Source: Paenibacillus pinisoli
GTDB lineage: Bacteria; Bacillota; Bacilli; Paenibacillales; Paenibacillaceae
Assembly (NCBI RefSeq): GCF_003605435.1
Contig: NZ_QXQB01000001.1
Location: 1 to 64,000, forward strand
Direction: 5' to 3'
DNA: 64,000 nucleotides
The notes beneath the pieces were generated by a model. It was not told where the DNA came from and ran no database searches. It worked only from the letters and a program-made list of their open reading frames with translations. Positions 7,619-15,934 of the stretch are shown piece after piece; the stretch's first letter is position 1, and the number at the start of each line of letters is the position of its first letter. The position numbers and the translations under genes are program-made.

Positions 7619-8710
7619 TTAGCCGCTGACTTCTTCCAATACGATCTGCGCCTCAAAGCCCAGTTGTTCGCAAAGCTTATGAATACGGCGCATATCCAAT
7701 GTGCTGACTACCCACTCGCAGCCCATGACTGCTGCCTCGTGTGCTGCCCATTGCAGCATATAGACCAAAGCATCCGCATGGGGTTCCTTCGTAGCGAAGT
7801 CCTCCAGCACCAGCGTGCCGCCTCGGACCGAAGCATGCACGTATGCCCAGTGCTGCTCGGCAAAGCTGCGGGCGACCAAATACGTTTCGCCTCCCAGCTG
7901 TACCTGACTAGAGAGCTCCTGCAGCCATTTTCGATAAGCGCCATATCCTGTCGGAGCTTTCGGGCTTCCCCATTCAAGTGAATCCGCGGCTAACTTCTGC
8001 AATTCTTCCTCACCGGCTACTCGCTTCCACTGTTCAAGATGGATTGAGCGTTGATGAGCCGGTTTGAAGCGGACTTGCCAGCGGCGTTCGCCTGCCCTGA
8101 TCCCGACAGCATGAAGCAGCTCGGATACGGTAACCATGTCCAGACCTTTTGTGTGAGCATGCTGTACAAGCGACTTAACGGCCTGAGGCGTTTCTTTGGC
8201 GATTTCATTAGCATGAAACACCATGATCGATCCTTTGACCAGCTTAGGCATCCCCCGTTCCACGAGCTGCGCGCTTGGCGGTCCCGACCAGTCGACGGTA
8301 TCCTCCCCCTCGATGAGCAGATAGTTCCACTCCCGAAGCCATTCCAAATTCTCTTCCCGATAAGAGGCGTAAGGAAAACGGATTAAGGCCGGAGCCGGCC
8401 TGCCCGTTGCTTCCTGATACGCGAGCTCTGCCAGCTTCAGCTCTTCGAAGAATACGGCCTTGGGCACATCCGCCATTCTGCGGTGATGGTAGGTATGCAT
8501 GGTCAGCTCATGTCCCCTGGCTAACATCTCTCTTGCTTTAGCCGGATGCCGGTCAAACCATTCGCCCGTTAAAAAGAATGTGCCGCGCGCGCCTCCCTGT
8601 TCCAAAGCATCCAGCCATGCGTCTATAGGAATCCGCATCGGTCCGTCATCGAACGTAAAGGCACAATGAGAGCTAGCTGGATTGCCGTGAGTAATGACCA
8701 AATTTGTCAT
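7619..8710 (-). CDS. Polysaccharide deacetylase fused to a GNAT-like domain
   Basis: Residues about 10-200 form a NodB-type carbohydrate esterase 4 domain: the catalytic/zinc motif TFDDGP is near residue 20 and the zinc motif HTYHH (H-T-x-x-H) near residue 73. Such enzymes remove N-acetyl groups from chitooligosaccharides or peptidoglycan-type sugars. There is no signal peptide, so it probably acts in the cytoplasm. The C-terminal part (about 205-363) resembles an acetyltransferase-type fold (ending MRRIHKLCEQLGFEAQIVLEE), an unusual pairing. The gene is divergent from a LysR regulator 131 bp away and precedes an MFS transporter. Substrate unknown. Confidence 0.8.
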   Translation of the reverse strand: MTNLVITHGNPASSHCAFTFDDGPMRIPIDAWLDALEQGGARGTFFLTGEWFDRHPAKAREMLARGHELTMHTYHHRRMADVPKAVFFEELKLAELAYQEATGRPAPALIRFPYASYREENLEWLREWNYLLIEGEDTVDWSGPPSAQLVERGMPKLVKGSIMVFHANEIAKETPQAVKSLVQHAHTKGLDMVTVSELLHAVGIRAGERRWQVRFKPAHQRSIHLEQWKRVAGEEELQKLAADSLEWGSPKAPTGYGAYRKWLQELSSQVQLGGETYLVARSFAEQHWAYVHASVRGGTLVLEDFATKEPHADALVYMLQWAAHEAAVMGCEWVVSTLDMRRIHKLCEQLGFEAQIVLEEVSG

Positions 8711-8761
8711 CGTGAATCCCTCCTCCTTCGGTATCTTTTCATCAGAATACCGTTGACCCTA

Positions 8762-8792
8762 TTGTAAAATTCGATTATAGTTTTGTAAAATT
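8762..8792 (+). promoter_or_regulatory. Direct repeats in the deacetylase/LysR divergent region
   Basis: TTGTAAAATT occurs twice, at 8762-8771 and 8783-8792, exactly 21 bp apart, which is two helical turns and would place both on the same DNA face. LysR-type regulators often bind such phased sites in divergent promoters. Binding itself is inferred. Confidence 0.4.
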
Positions 8793-8841
8793 GAATAATA
8801 TGAATGATTGATTCGAATTTCTCAAACAAAGGTGATGAACA

Positions 8842-9747
8842 ATGGATCTTCGAGCATTAAAGACCTTTGAGGCTTGCGTGCGGCATGGACATTTTCTGAA
8901 AGCCGCCGAGGAACTGCAGTATGCACCCTCTACTGTAACCCTTCAGATTCAGCGTCTGGAAGCGGATCTGGGCGTTTCATTATTCGTGCGCGACGGAAAA
9001 CGCGTGATCGTGACCGAAGCCGGTCGATGGCTCTATCACGAGGCTGCTGCTTTATTGAAGTCGGTCGGGGCCATCAGACAGACCGTCTCGGATATTGCTG
9101 AGGGAGATAACGGCTCGGTGCGTTTTGCCGCCATCGAACCCATCGCAAGCCAGAAGCTGGCGGCAATTATAGCACGCTATTGCAAAGTTCGACCGAAAGT
9201 GGAGTTAACCATGGAAGTAGGCGGCAGCAGATCCATCGCGGAGAGGGTTCGTGCCGGCGAACTGGATTTCGGCATCTGCTCGTCTCCGCCTTCGAAGCTT
9301 ATGCTGGAATTCGAGCCGCTGATCGAGGAAACATTAGGAGTCATGTTGAATTGGAATCACCCCTTAGCCGAACGAGAAAGCATCAAGGCGAGCGATTTTG
9401 CGGGGCAAACCGTTTTGGTGAAGGAACCAACTTGCGTCTATCGGGAGCTTTGGGAATCGGCGATTGATGGGACTGGACACAACCCGTTTTCTTGTATGGA
9501 GGTTGGAAGCTTTTTTGTCATTCAACAAATGGTGAAGGCAGAGCTTGGCATCGGGATTGTTCCGATTTACAGCGGTCTCGAACAGGAAGGTTCTTTGGTC
9601 ATAAGGCCTCTAGCCGATTTGAACCCTGCCGTCACGATAGGAATCGCCTATCAAGATAAAAACTATCTGGGCAAGGCAGCATTGTTGTTAATGGAGGAAA
9701 TCAGAAGCATCAGCTGTGAACCCCATTCTTCGATGCCAAGTGCATGA
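8842..9747 (+). CDS. LysR-family transcriptional regulator
   Basis: 301 residues. The N-terminal winged helix-turn-helix covers residues about 1-60 (LRALKTFEACVRHGHFLKAAEELQ, then STVTLQIQRLEADLGVSLFVR), and a LysR substrate-binding domain runs from about 88 to 295. The ATG at 8842 has the ribosome binding site AAAGGTGATG. It is transcribed away from the deacetylase-fusion/MFS pair, the usual arrangement for a LysR regulator and its target, and phased direct repeats lie in the shared promoter region. The effector is unknown. Confidence 0.92.
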   Translation: MDLRALKTFEACVRHGHFLKAAEELQYAPSTVTLQIQRLEADLGVSLFVRDGKRVIVTEAGRWLYHEAAALLKSVGAIRQTVSDIAEGDNGSVRFAAIEPIASQKLAAIIARYCKVRPKVELTMEVGGSRSIAERVRAGELDFGICSSPPSKLMLEFEPLIEETLGVMLNWNHPLAERESIKASDFAGQTVLVKEPTCVYRELWESAIDGTGHNPFSCMEVGSFFVIQQMVKAELGIGIVPIYSGLEQEGSLVIRPLADLNPAVTIGIAYQDKNYLGKAALLLMEEIRSISCEPHSSMPSA

Positions 9748-9773
9748 TTAAGTTATTTTCGATCCGCAACAAA

Positions 9774-9816
9774 AAACTCAATGGCATGGCTTCCCTTCCG
9801 CAGCTCCATTGAGTTT
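9774..9816 (+). terminator. Bidirectional intrinsic terminator
   Basis: 11-bp stem AAACTCAATGG/CCATTGAGTTT between the converging LysR gene and the GNAT gene. A-rich and T-rich flanks suit both directions. Confidence 0.8.
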
Positions 9817-9848
9817 ATTCGTTCTGCTTCTCTTCCATTGTTTGATAT

Positions 9849-10487
9849 TCAGATGCTCATTCGCTTTTCTATATCTTGATATCTTATGTTGTTAAGACCT
9901 AAGTACCCGTCAAGCCGTTCTTTGACGGCCGGCCATTCGCTAGCCAATATGCTGTACACCACGACGTCATGAACCGTTCCGTCAGGTTTGATTCTTGCTT
10001 GTCGCAAGACTCCTTCTTTTAGAGCTCCAAGCCGTTCGACGGCACGCTGCGATCTGATGTTGTAATGGCTAATCGAGAATTGGACGCGAAGCGTATGCAA
10101 GTGTTCAAAGCAGTAGTCGAGCAGCAGCCGCTTGCATTCGGTATTGACAGAGGTCCGCCATACGCGGGGCGTCAGCCAAGAATAGCCGATCTCCGCATGG
10201 CGATGTCCCCCGCTGATTGACGCGATTCTCGTCGTGCCTACGATAAGACCCGTGCTTCTCTCGATAACGGCAAATGGAAGCTGAGAGTCCCCCAACCGCT
10301 CCAGCAAAGCCTCGTCGACCAACGCCTGTGCTTGTTCCAGCGTTGTGATCTTCCGCCATGTAAACTCCCAAATTGCATCATCGTTCAGCACAGCAGCCAG
10401 CTCTTCCTTATGCTCCGGCTCCAGCAATACGAGATCGATCGTGTGCCCCTTCAGCTTCATGCCGACATCCATTAGGCTCATATTCAT
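9849..10487 (-). CDS. GNAT-family N-acetyltransferase, RimJ/RimL-like
   Basis: Acetyl-CoA-dependent acetyltransferase of the RimJ/RimL (Acetyltransf_3) kind. The ORF has 212 residues. The acetyl-CoA-binding region lies around IGYSWLTPRVWRTSVNTECK, where the expected G-x-G after RT is replaced by SVN, and SISHYNIRSQRAVERLGALKEGVLRQ gives the family's C-terminal half. An internal ATG at 10460 (MKLKGHTIDLVLL) resembles the usual family start better than the ATG at 10487. Neither has a strong ribosome binding site. It stands alone, and the substrate cannot be told. Confidence 0.85.
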   Translation of the reverse strand: MNMSLMDVGMKLKGHTIDLVLLEPEHKEELAAVLNDDAIWEFTWRKITTLEQAQALVDEALLERLGDSQLPFAVIERSTGLIVGTTRIASISGGHRHAEIGYSWLTPRVWRTSVNTECKRLLLDYCFEHLHTLRVQFSISHYNIRSQRAVERLGALKEGVLRQARIKPDGTVHDVVVYSILASEWPAVKERLDGYLGLNNIRYQDIEKRMSI

Positions 10488-10602
10488 AGGATTGCGCCGC
10501 CTGTTCTTTATGTTTTATGTTCTACTACTATCATACCGGATAACGAGCGGATAAAGATTGAATGTTATGTAAAGGTCGCTGGAAATTCCGGGCATATGCA
10601 AA

Positions 10603-10638
10603 AGCCCCCGCCCAGTCAATCTTGACCAGGCAGGGGCT
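10603..10638 (-). terminator. Intrinsic terminator after the AraJ-like transporter
   Basis: Long GC-rich stem AGCCCCTG paired with CGGGGGCT-type sequence, with an inner TGGTCAA/TTGACT pairing, followed on the minus strand by TTTTG. Confidence 0.7.
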
Positions 10639-10659
10639 AATATCTGATTCAAATTCCGG

Positions 10660-11874
10660 TTACTTGTTCATCGAATTCACTGCCGACCGCTTGTCCGCCA
10701 GCATGCTGCCCGCTCCGATGAGCAGAGCCAGACCAACCAGAATGGCTCCAACCCACGGAAGCGATCCCAGTGACATATGGGTAATGACCCATCCGCCGAC
10801 GAATGCTCCCACCGCATTGCCGAGGTTCCCCGCCGAGTGGCTGGAAGTGGAGGCTAATGCCGGGGCGTCCTTGGCAATGCCCATAATGCGCACCTGCAGA
10901 CCCGGCATAACGGCGAAAGAGCCCGCGCCCCACAGGAAGATCGTCACAATTGCGGCAATCTCGTTATGGATGGTAAAGGTTAACGCCGTTAAAGCAAGAA
11001 CGACGATCGCATAAGTACCCAAAAGCGAAGGCATCAGCTTCCAGTCCGCTAATTTGCCGCCGACGATATTGCCAATGGTCACGCCAACGCCGAACAGTAC
11101 CAGTATCCAAGTGACGCTATGCTCAGCGAATCCCGTAATATCGACGAGCAGCGGCGTAATGTAAGTAAAGACGGCGAATAGCCCTGCGTTGCCCAGCGCA
11201 CAGATGAGCAAGAATACCATCAGCTTCGGATTGATCAAAGACGCTACCTGCTGAAGAATGCCGGTTGCCTTCGGTTGCTGCAAACGCGGAATTAGTAGAA
11301 TGATGCCGATCAAAGCGATGACCCCCATTAGAGCAATAGCTCCAAAGGACGCTCGCCATCCCATATTTTGGCCGATGTAAGTGCCGAGCGGCACGCCCAA
11401 AATATTCGAAATGGTCAGGCCGGCCATCATAACGGACACGGCGCCTGCTTTCTTGTCAGGCCGAACCAAACCTGCCGCTATAACCGCCCCTACGCCAAAA
11501 AAGGTACCGTGAGTGAGCGCGGTAAGCACTCTAGCGCCCATTAGAACGGCATAGTTCGGTGCGATAACGGCTAACCCGTTCCCTACGATGAAAAGCAGCA
11601 TAAGAACGATTAGCAGCTTTTTCTGCGGAATCCGGTGAGTCAGCAAAGTAAGAATGGGGGCGCCAACCGCTACTCCTAGCGCATACATCGTGATCAGCTG
11701 GCCTGCTGCGGGTATGCTTACACCAAGGTCGCTGGCTACGTTAGGCAAAATCCCCATAATAACAAATTCAGTCATTCCGATGGCGAAAGCGCCGACGGTA
11801 AGCGAGATCAATGAGATCGGAAAACTGCCTTTCGCCTCTCTCGAGAGGCTGTTGTCTTGTTGCTTTAGTTCCAT
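10660..11874 (-). CDS. MFS transporter, DHA1 family (AraJ/YdhP-like)
   Basis: Drug:H+ antiporter-type major facilitator with twelve predicted membrane segments. The segment TVGAFAIGMTEFVIMGILPNVA is typical of the AraJ/YdhP/Cmx group of the DHA1 family, which exports sugars, chloramphenicol-like drugs or arabinose-type compounds. The longest frame opens at 11916, but the peptide before residue 15 is not hydrophobic or conserved-looking, so I choose the ATG at 11874 (MELKQQDNS), giving 404 residues. It is monocistronic, with a terminator at 10603-10638. Substrate unknown. Confidence 0.85.
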   Translation of the reverse strand: MELKQQDNSLSREAKGSFPISLISLTVGAFAIGMTEFVIMGILPNVASDLGVSIPAAGQLITMYALGVAVGAPILTLLTHRIPQKKLLIVLMLLFIVGNGLAVIAPNYAVLMGARVLTALTHGTFFGVGAVIAAGLVRPDKKAGAVSVMMAGLTISNILGVPLGTYIGQNMGWRASFGAIALMGVIALIGIILLIPRLQQPKATGILQQVASLINPKLMVFLLICALGNAGLFAVFTYITPLLVDITGFAEHSVTWILVLFGVGVTIGNIVGGKLADWKLMPSLLGTYAIVVLALTALTFTIHNEIAAIVTIFLWGAGSFAVMPGLQVRIMGIAKDAPALASTSSHSAGNLGNAVGAFVGGWVITHMSLGSLPWVGAILVGLALLIGAGSMLADKRSAVNSMNK

Positions 11875-12055
11875 GATGCTGTTATTCCACCCCTTCAATC
11901 TGATCCATCCATTCATGAACCGGCGATTCTTGCATTTCGGTCCATAATGAGCATTCTACTAGAAGTTATACGAGTTGTCTGTACTCTATAAAAATAAAAT
12001 GTCTTTTAACAGCCGGTTTTTCAATGAGTTCATTTCCCTGGATAGTTAGCCAGAT

Positions 12056-12172
12056 TTATATATTTGCACTCCTATTTAAGTTCGCTTTCATAAGAGCAGC
12101 GATCTTGCGCTCGTCATTATTCTGAATTTGCTCCAGTTAATTAACCACTAATTTCTTCCATTCGACGTCCAT
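12056..12172 (-). pseudogene. Possible small gene remnant interrupted by a stop codon
   Basis: In one frame, an ATG at 12172 gives MDVEWKKLVVN, then TAA (12139-12137), then LEQIQNNDERKIAALMKANL and a final TAA at 12056. The second half has a protein-like, amphipathic composition. There is no ribosome binding site. It may be the tail of a decayed regulator or chance. The rest of the gap from 11875 to 12195 shows only AT-rich promoter-type sequence. Confidence 0.25.
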
Positions 12173-12173
12173 T

Positions 12174-12193
12174 TATGTTGCATTTGCAACATA
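12174..12193. promoter_or_regulatory. 20-bp palindrome TATGTTGCA-TT-TGCAACATA
   Basis: Perfect 9-bp arms around TT, immediately beside the terminator hairpin at 12196-12218. It could be a second terminator-like hairpin or an operator. No function can be assigned. Confidence 0.4.
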
Positions 12194-12195
12194 AC

Positions 12196-12218
12196 AAAAA
12201 AAACCGCGATTATCGCGG
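12196..12218 (-). terminator. Intrinsic terminator of the DUF59 gene
   Basis: CCGCGA/TCGCGG stem followed on the minus strand by eight T, 38 bp after the stop codon of the iron-sulfur assembly-type gene. Confidence 0.9.
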
Positions 12219-12255
12219 CTTCTTGTGCATGTCTATGACTTACCCTGAGTATTAC

Positions 12256-12582
12256 CTAAGTCGCGCTCATTTGACGCGAACGAATTTGCTCCCTAGCTTC
12301 ATCGCTTATTAAAGCAGGTGTCCATTTTGGTTCAAACACTAGCTTTACTTCAGCTTGCTCTACCCCTTCGACCGATTCTGCCGCTTGTTTAACATTGGCA
12401 ACGATTTGATCAACCAAAGGACATTCGGGAATGGTAAGGGTCATCTCAATCACAACTTCTCCGTTGCCTTTGTCTTCAATTCCGTATACAAGTCCGAGAT
12501 CAACGATATTGATGCCGATCTCAGGATCGACAACCTCTCCAAGCGCCGTCATTATCTGTTCCTCACTCATGGGCGGCATCAT
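12256..12582 (-). CDS. Metal-sulfur cluster assembly factor, DUF59/MIP18-like
   Basis: A 108-residue PaaD/SufT-type protein (MIP18 family), implicated in maturation of iron-sulfur proteins in the cytoplasm. Visible family features are LGEVVDPEIGINIVDLGLVY (residues about 14-33) and MTLTIPECPLVDQIV, with the conserved cysteine where the family usually has TxxxCP. AAAGGA directly precedes ATGATG, so the start at 12570 (MSEEQIM) is better spaced than the one at 12582. It is a single gene with its own terminator and no suf or paa neighbours. Confidence 0.88.
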   Translation of the reverse strand: MMPPMSEEQIMTALGEVVDPEIGINIVDLGLVYGIEDKGNGEVVIEMTLTIPECPLVDQIVANVKQAAESVEGVEQAEVKLVFEPKWTPALISDEAREQIRSRQMSAT

Positions 12583-12644
12583 TCCTTTCGCTGTTGGTTT
12601 GGAGTTATTGCTACTTCTTGTAGTATCTCCAACAATGTCATTAG

Positions 12645-13550
12645 CTACACAGTATCATACTCCTCAATAGCGATAACTTCCCTTGCTGCTTCAATGAAAG
12701 CTAATATAATCGGTGAAAGCCACTTGTCTTTATGCCATAACATCTGGGTATACACATGCAGGTCCGGAATTTCCCAAGGCAGCGCAATAAGCTGGCCCCG
12801 TTCAATCTCGGCCTTCACCGTTACTTCGGGGAGAAAGGCAATACCGATCCCCGCTATTGCACATTGTTTAATGGCTTCTGCATTTTGAAACTCCAAATAC
12901 GTAATGCTGTCAATGCCCTCTTTCTCAAATCCCCTGTCAAACATGGTTCTGTAGGTACATCCCTTCTCATTCGTCAAAAATACTTGTCCGTGAAAATCCT
13001 CCAGCTTGAGCATGGTCTTTTCCACAAGCGGATGGTCTGGAGCAGCGAAAAAGCGGAACGTTTCTTCCACCATCGGTTCAACCGTTAACCCGCTAGAACG
13101 AATAGTCTCGTCCAACATAAAGACGACATCCGCGGTTCCTTCAAAAAGGGTCTGCCTGAGCTCCTGATTGGGAACTGAACGGAAGATGAGACGCACACCC
13201 GGATGGCGTGATCGAAATAAGCGAAAGACATTCGGCAGCCGATAAGCGCACAGAACCTCATTGGCGCTTATCGTTAAAGTGCCGCTTAGATTCTCATTGT
13301 CATGAACGACGCTGCGGGCTTCGTCCAACTTGTCCAGAACGCCTTGGATTTGAGTTAAAAATCGTTGGCCTGCAGTTGTAAGAACGAGCTGCTTGCCCAA
13401 CCGGTCAAAGAGTCGAACGCCAAGCTCGTCCTCCAACGCTTTTATTTGCATCGTAACGTTAGAAGGAACGTAATTCAGCACTTCCGCGGCCCGACTGAAA
13501 TTTAAGGTGAAAGCAACCGTACGGAACGTATTCAGTTGGCGCAATTCCAT
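12645..13550 (-). CDS. LysR-family transcriptional regulator
   Basis: 301 residues with an N-terminal winged helix-turn-helix (MELRQLNTFRTVAFTLNFSR, then EVLNYVPSNVTMQIKALEDE) and a LysR substrate-binding domain from about residue 90. Strong candidate regulator of the divergent MetX-like hydrolase gene 133 bp away: the intergenic region carries a perfect 7-1-7 palindrome at 13569-13583 that fits the T-N11-A LysR box. The effector is unknown. It is more similar in layout than in sequence to the LysR protein at 8842. Confidence 0.92.
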   Translation of the reverse strand: MELRQLNTFRTVAFTLNFSRAAEVLNYVPSNVTMQIKALEDELGVRLFDRLGKQLVLTTAGQRFLTQIQGVLDKLDEARSVVHDNENLSGTLTISANEVLCAYRLPNVFRLFRSRHPGVRLIFRSVPNQELRQTLFEGTADVVFMLDETIRSSGLTVEPMVEETFRFFAAPDHPLVEKTMLKLEDFHGQVFLTNEKGCTYRTMFDRGFEKEGIDSITYLEFQNAEAIKQCAIAGIGIAFLPEVTVKAEIERGQLIALPWEIPDLHVYTQMLWHKDKWLSPIILAFIEAAREVIAIEEYDTV

Positions 13551-13568
13551 CTCATAACCCCTTTAACT

Positions 13569-13583
13569 TTCAATATTATTGAA
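13569..13583. promoter_or_regulatory. Probable LysR operator, TTCAATATTATTGAA
   Basis: Perfect palindrome with 7-bp arms, 19 bp upstream of the LysR start codon, containing the T-N11-A pattern of LysR-type binding sites. It lies between the regulator and the divergent hydrolase. Confidence 0.55.
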
Positions 13584-13683
13584 TGCTGCTTTGAATTCTG
13601 TTCACTTTTATTGAGAGTATCATGAATCTATACTAACAACAAGAAATCATTTATGGTTTCATTTTGAAAGGAGCGACAACACG

Positions 13684-14703
13684 ATGGACTACGAGATTTT
13701 TGATTTGGGTGACGTAACCTTGCAATCAGGAGTGACGTTGCCGAGCGCTTTTCTTGCTTATAAGACGTATGGAAAGCTGAATAAACAAAGGGATAACGTT
13801 ATTATTTATCCTACCGCATTTGGCGACCAGCATACTCAGAATGAATGGTTGATCGGAATAGGCAAAGCATTGGATCCTGAGAAATACTTTATTGTCGTCC
13901 CCAATCTGATGGGCAATGGGTTATCTTCGTCGCCCAGCAACACGCCTCCCCCATTCGACCGGACTAATTTCCCGCATGTAACCATCTATGACAACGTTAT
14001 ATTTCAGCACCGGCTGGTCACAGAGAAATTCGGCATTCAAAAGATCGCTCTCGCAGTAGGTTGGTCTATGGGAGGCATTCAATCCTTCCAATGGGGAGCA
14101 AGCTATCCGGATATGGTAGAGAGAATCGCGCCTTTCGCCGGAGTTGCGAAGACATGGCCGCAAACGTATGTGGTTCTGGAAGGAGTGAAAGCTCCGCTCA
14201 TGGCTGCAGCCCGATACGACTCCGATAATCTAAACGGGCTGACTGCTTCAGATATGCGTGCCGTTGGGCGAGTTTATGCCGGATGGGGTCTGTCGCAAGC
14301 TTTTTACAGAAATGAACTTTATCGAGAATTGGGGTTTGAGACATTAGAGGATTTTATAGTCGGCGTCTGGGAGGAAACCTTCATGAGGCTGGATCCGCAT
14401 AATGTGCTGGCTATGTTATGGACAGGCCAATTCTCAGACATTAGCGCTAACCCCATTTATAACGGAGACTTTGATGCGGCGCTACGAAGCATTAAAGCAA
14501 TTGCCTGTATCATGCCAGGAAGCACGGATCTATTCTGCACGGCAGACGATAATGAATACGAGGCCAAGCGTATACCTAACGCTGTTTTTAACCCGATTAA
14601 GTCTGTCTGGGGACATCTAGCCGGGCGCGGAATCAACAGTGCCGATAATCAATTTATTGATGATAATCTTAAGCGCTTGTTGGCGCTTAATCCAAAAAGT
14701 TAG
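13684..14703 (+). CDS. Alpha/beta hydrolase of the homoserine O-acetyltransferase (MetX) superfamily
   Basis: 339-residue alpha/beta-hydrolase. The nucleophile elbow is GWSMGG (Ser at about residue 125), with a candidate acidic residue in PGSTDLFC and a histidine in VWGHLAGRG, so the catalytic triad is complete. The N-terminus (DYEIFDLGDVTLQSGVTLPSA) matches MetX-like acyltransferases and their hydrolase paralogues. No methionine gene is nearby, so a true homoserine acetyltransferase role is uncertain and esterase/hydrolase activity is as likely. The ribosome binding site AAAGGAG precedes the ATG. Probably controlled by the divergent LysR. Confidence 0.85.
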   Translation: MDYEIFDLGDVTLQSGVTLPSAFLAYKTYGKLNKQRDNVIIYPTAFGDQHTQNEWLIGIGKALDPEKYFIVVPNLMGNGLSSSPSNTPPPFDRTNFPHVTIYDNVIFQHRLVTEKFGIQKIALAVGWSMGGIQSFQWGASYPDMVERIAPFAGVAKTWPQTYVVLEGVKAPLMAAARYDSDNLNGLTASDMRAVGRVYAGWGLSQAFYRNELYRELGFETLEDFIVGVWEETFMRLDPHNVLAMLWTGQFSDISANPIYNGDFDAALRSIKAIACIMPGSTDLFCTADDNEYEAKRIPNAVFNPIKSVWGHLAGRGINSADNQFIDDNLKRLLALNPKS

Positions 14704-14747
14704 GAATTGATGCTTACGCTAAGCGCCGACTAAGCCCGCATGAAAAA

Positions 14748-14781
14748 GCACCTCTCACAAGCATAAGCTTGCAAGAGGTGC
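14748..14781 (+). terminator. Bidirectional intrinsic terminator
   Basis: Stem GCACCTCT...AGAGGTGC with inner AAGC/GCTT, between the converging hydrolase and OYE genes. A5 lies upstream and a T-rich stretch downstream. Confidence 0.85.
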
Positions 14782-14813
14782 TTCTATTATTCGCAAGGCC
14801 GCGTTACAACGGA

Positions 14814-15854
14814 TCAATACAAGGTTTGGACCGCTTGAGGCGTGAATGGAATAAGCTCTTCGTGCTTACCGTCTCTAATCTTGCTGACCCAAGCCGGATC
14901 TGCAAGCAGCGCGCGGCCGATCGCAACCAGATCGAACTCCTGATTCTCCAGCTTCGGAATCAGGCCATCCAAGCTGGCATTGCCTGAACCGCTTCCTGTA
15001 GTGAAGAATGTCGACACGTCTCCATCCAAGCCGATGGAACCCACTGTAATGGTGGGTTTGCCTGTCAATTGCTTCACCCAGCCCGCGAAATTCAGCTCAG
15101 AGCCTTCGAATTCCGGCTCCCAGAAGCGGCGGGTCGAGCAATGGAAAATATCTACGCCAGCGTTCACCAATGGCTCGAGGAATTGCTTCAGCTCCTCCGC
15201 ATTCGCAACAAGCTTCGCCGAATAGTCAGTGCCTTTCCATTGCGAGATGCGCAGGATGATCGTGAAGTCGGGACCAACGGCTTCACGGCAAGCTTTCACC
15301 ACTTCTGCAGCAAAGGTCGTACGTCCGATGAAATCGCCGCCATAGCGGTCCGTCCGCTGGTTTGTCTTCTCCCAGAAGAATTGATCAATTAAGTAGCCAT
15401 GTGCTCCGTGCAGCTCGATGCCGTCAAATCCTAGACGTTGCGCTTCTGCAGCTGCTTTGGCGAATTCTTGTACGATTTGAGCAATTTCTTCCACGGAGTA
15501 CTCATTCACATGGCCGCGAGCGCCCATATGCCAGATCTGAGGGACAATCTTGCCTCCCGCTTCATGAACTTCGGATACGACTTTAGCCCAGCCGTTCAAG
15601 GCTTCTTCGCCGTAAATGTGCGGGACATCCTTCTGGTTGCTGGAATCGGCATGGTTAATGACCGTGCCCTCCGTTACGATTAGTCCAACACCGTTCTCTG
15701 CCCGGCGGCGGTAATATGCCGCAACATCTGCTCCAGGAACGCCGTTAGGCGATTTTTGACGCGTCATCGGCGCCATTACAGTCCGGTTAGACAAGGATAG
15801 GTTGCCGAGCGAAAAAGGACGAAACAGGGATTGTGCAGTTTTTGTATTTGTCAT
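14814..15854 (-). CDS. Old yellow enzyme family NADH:flavin oxidoreductase
   Basis: 346-residue FMN-dependent ene-reductase. The TIM-barrel motifs are present: FRPFSLGNLSLSNRTVMAPMTR at the N-terminus, the substrate-binding pair in ELHGAHGYLIDQFFW (His-x-x-His), and DRYGGDFIGRTTFA. These enzymes reduce activated C=C bonds, nitro compounds or quinones and are often induced by electrophiles. The ribosome binding site GGAGGG precedes the ATG. A promoter with the perfect -35 TTGACA lies upstream, with a palindrome over the start site. The preceding marR gene on the same strand is the likely repressor. Confidence 0.93.
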   Translation of the reverse strand: MTNTKTAQSLFRPFSLGNLSLSNRTVMAPMTRQKSPNGVPGADVAAYYRRRAENGVGLIVTEGTVINHADSSNQKDVPHIYGEEALNGWAKVVSEVHEAGGKIVPQIWHMGARGHVNEYSVEEIAQIVQEFAKAAAEAQRLGFDGIELHGAHGYLIDQFFWEKTNQRTDRYGGDFIGRTTFAAEVVKACREAVGPDFTIILRISQWKGTDYSAKLVANAEELKQFLEPLVNAGVDIFHCSTRRFWEPEFEGSELNFAGWVKQLTGKPTITVGSIGLDGDVSTFFTTGSGSGNASLDGLIPKLENQEFDLVAIGRALLADPAWVSKIRDGKHEELIPFTPQAVQTLY

Positions 15855-15882
15855 AGTTACCCTCCACTACATCTTTTTAAAA

Positions 15883-15927
15883 GCATGCGCATGCATCTAA
15901 ATTACAGAAAGAAAAGAGATCTGTCAA
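15883..15927 (-). promoter_or_regulatory. OYE promoter with overlapping palindromic operator
   Basis: On the minus strand TTGACA (15927-15922), a 17-bp spacer and TAATTT (15904-15899) form the promoter. A perfect 12-bp palindrome GCATGCGCATGC (15883-15894) lies just downstream of the -10 box over the expected transcription start. The position suggests repression, most simply by the MarR protein encoded directly upstream. Confidence 0.6.
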
Positions 15928-15934
15928 GTTGATC

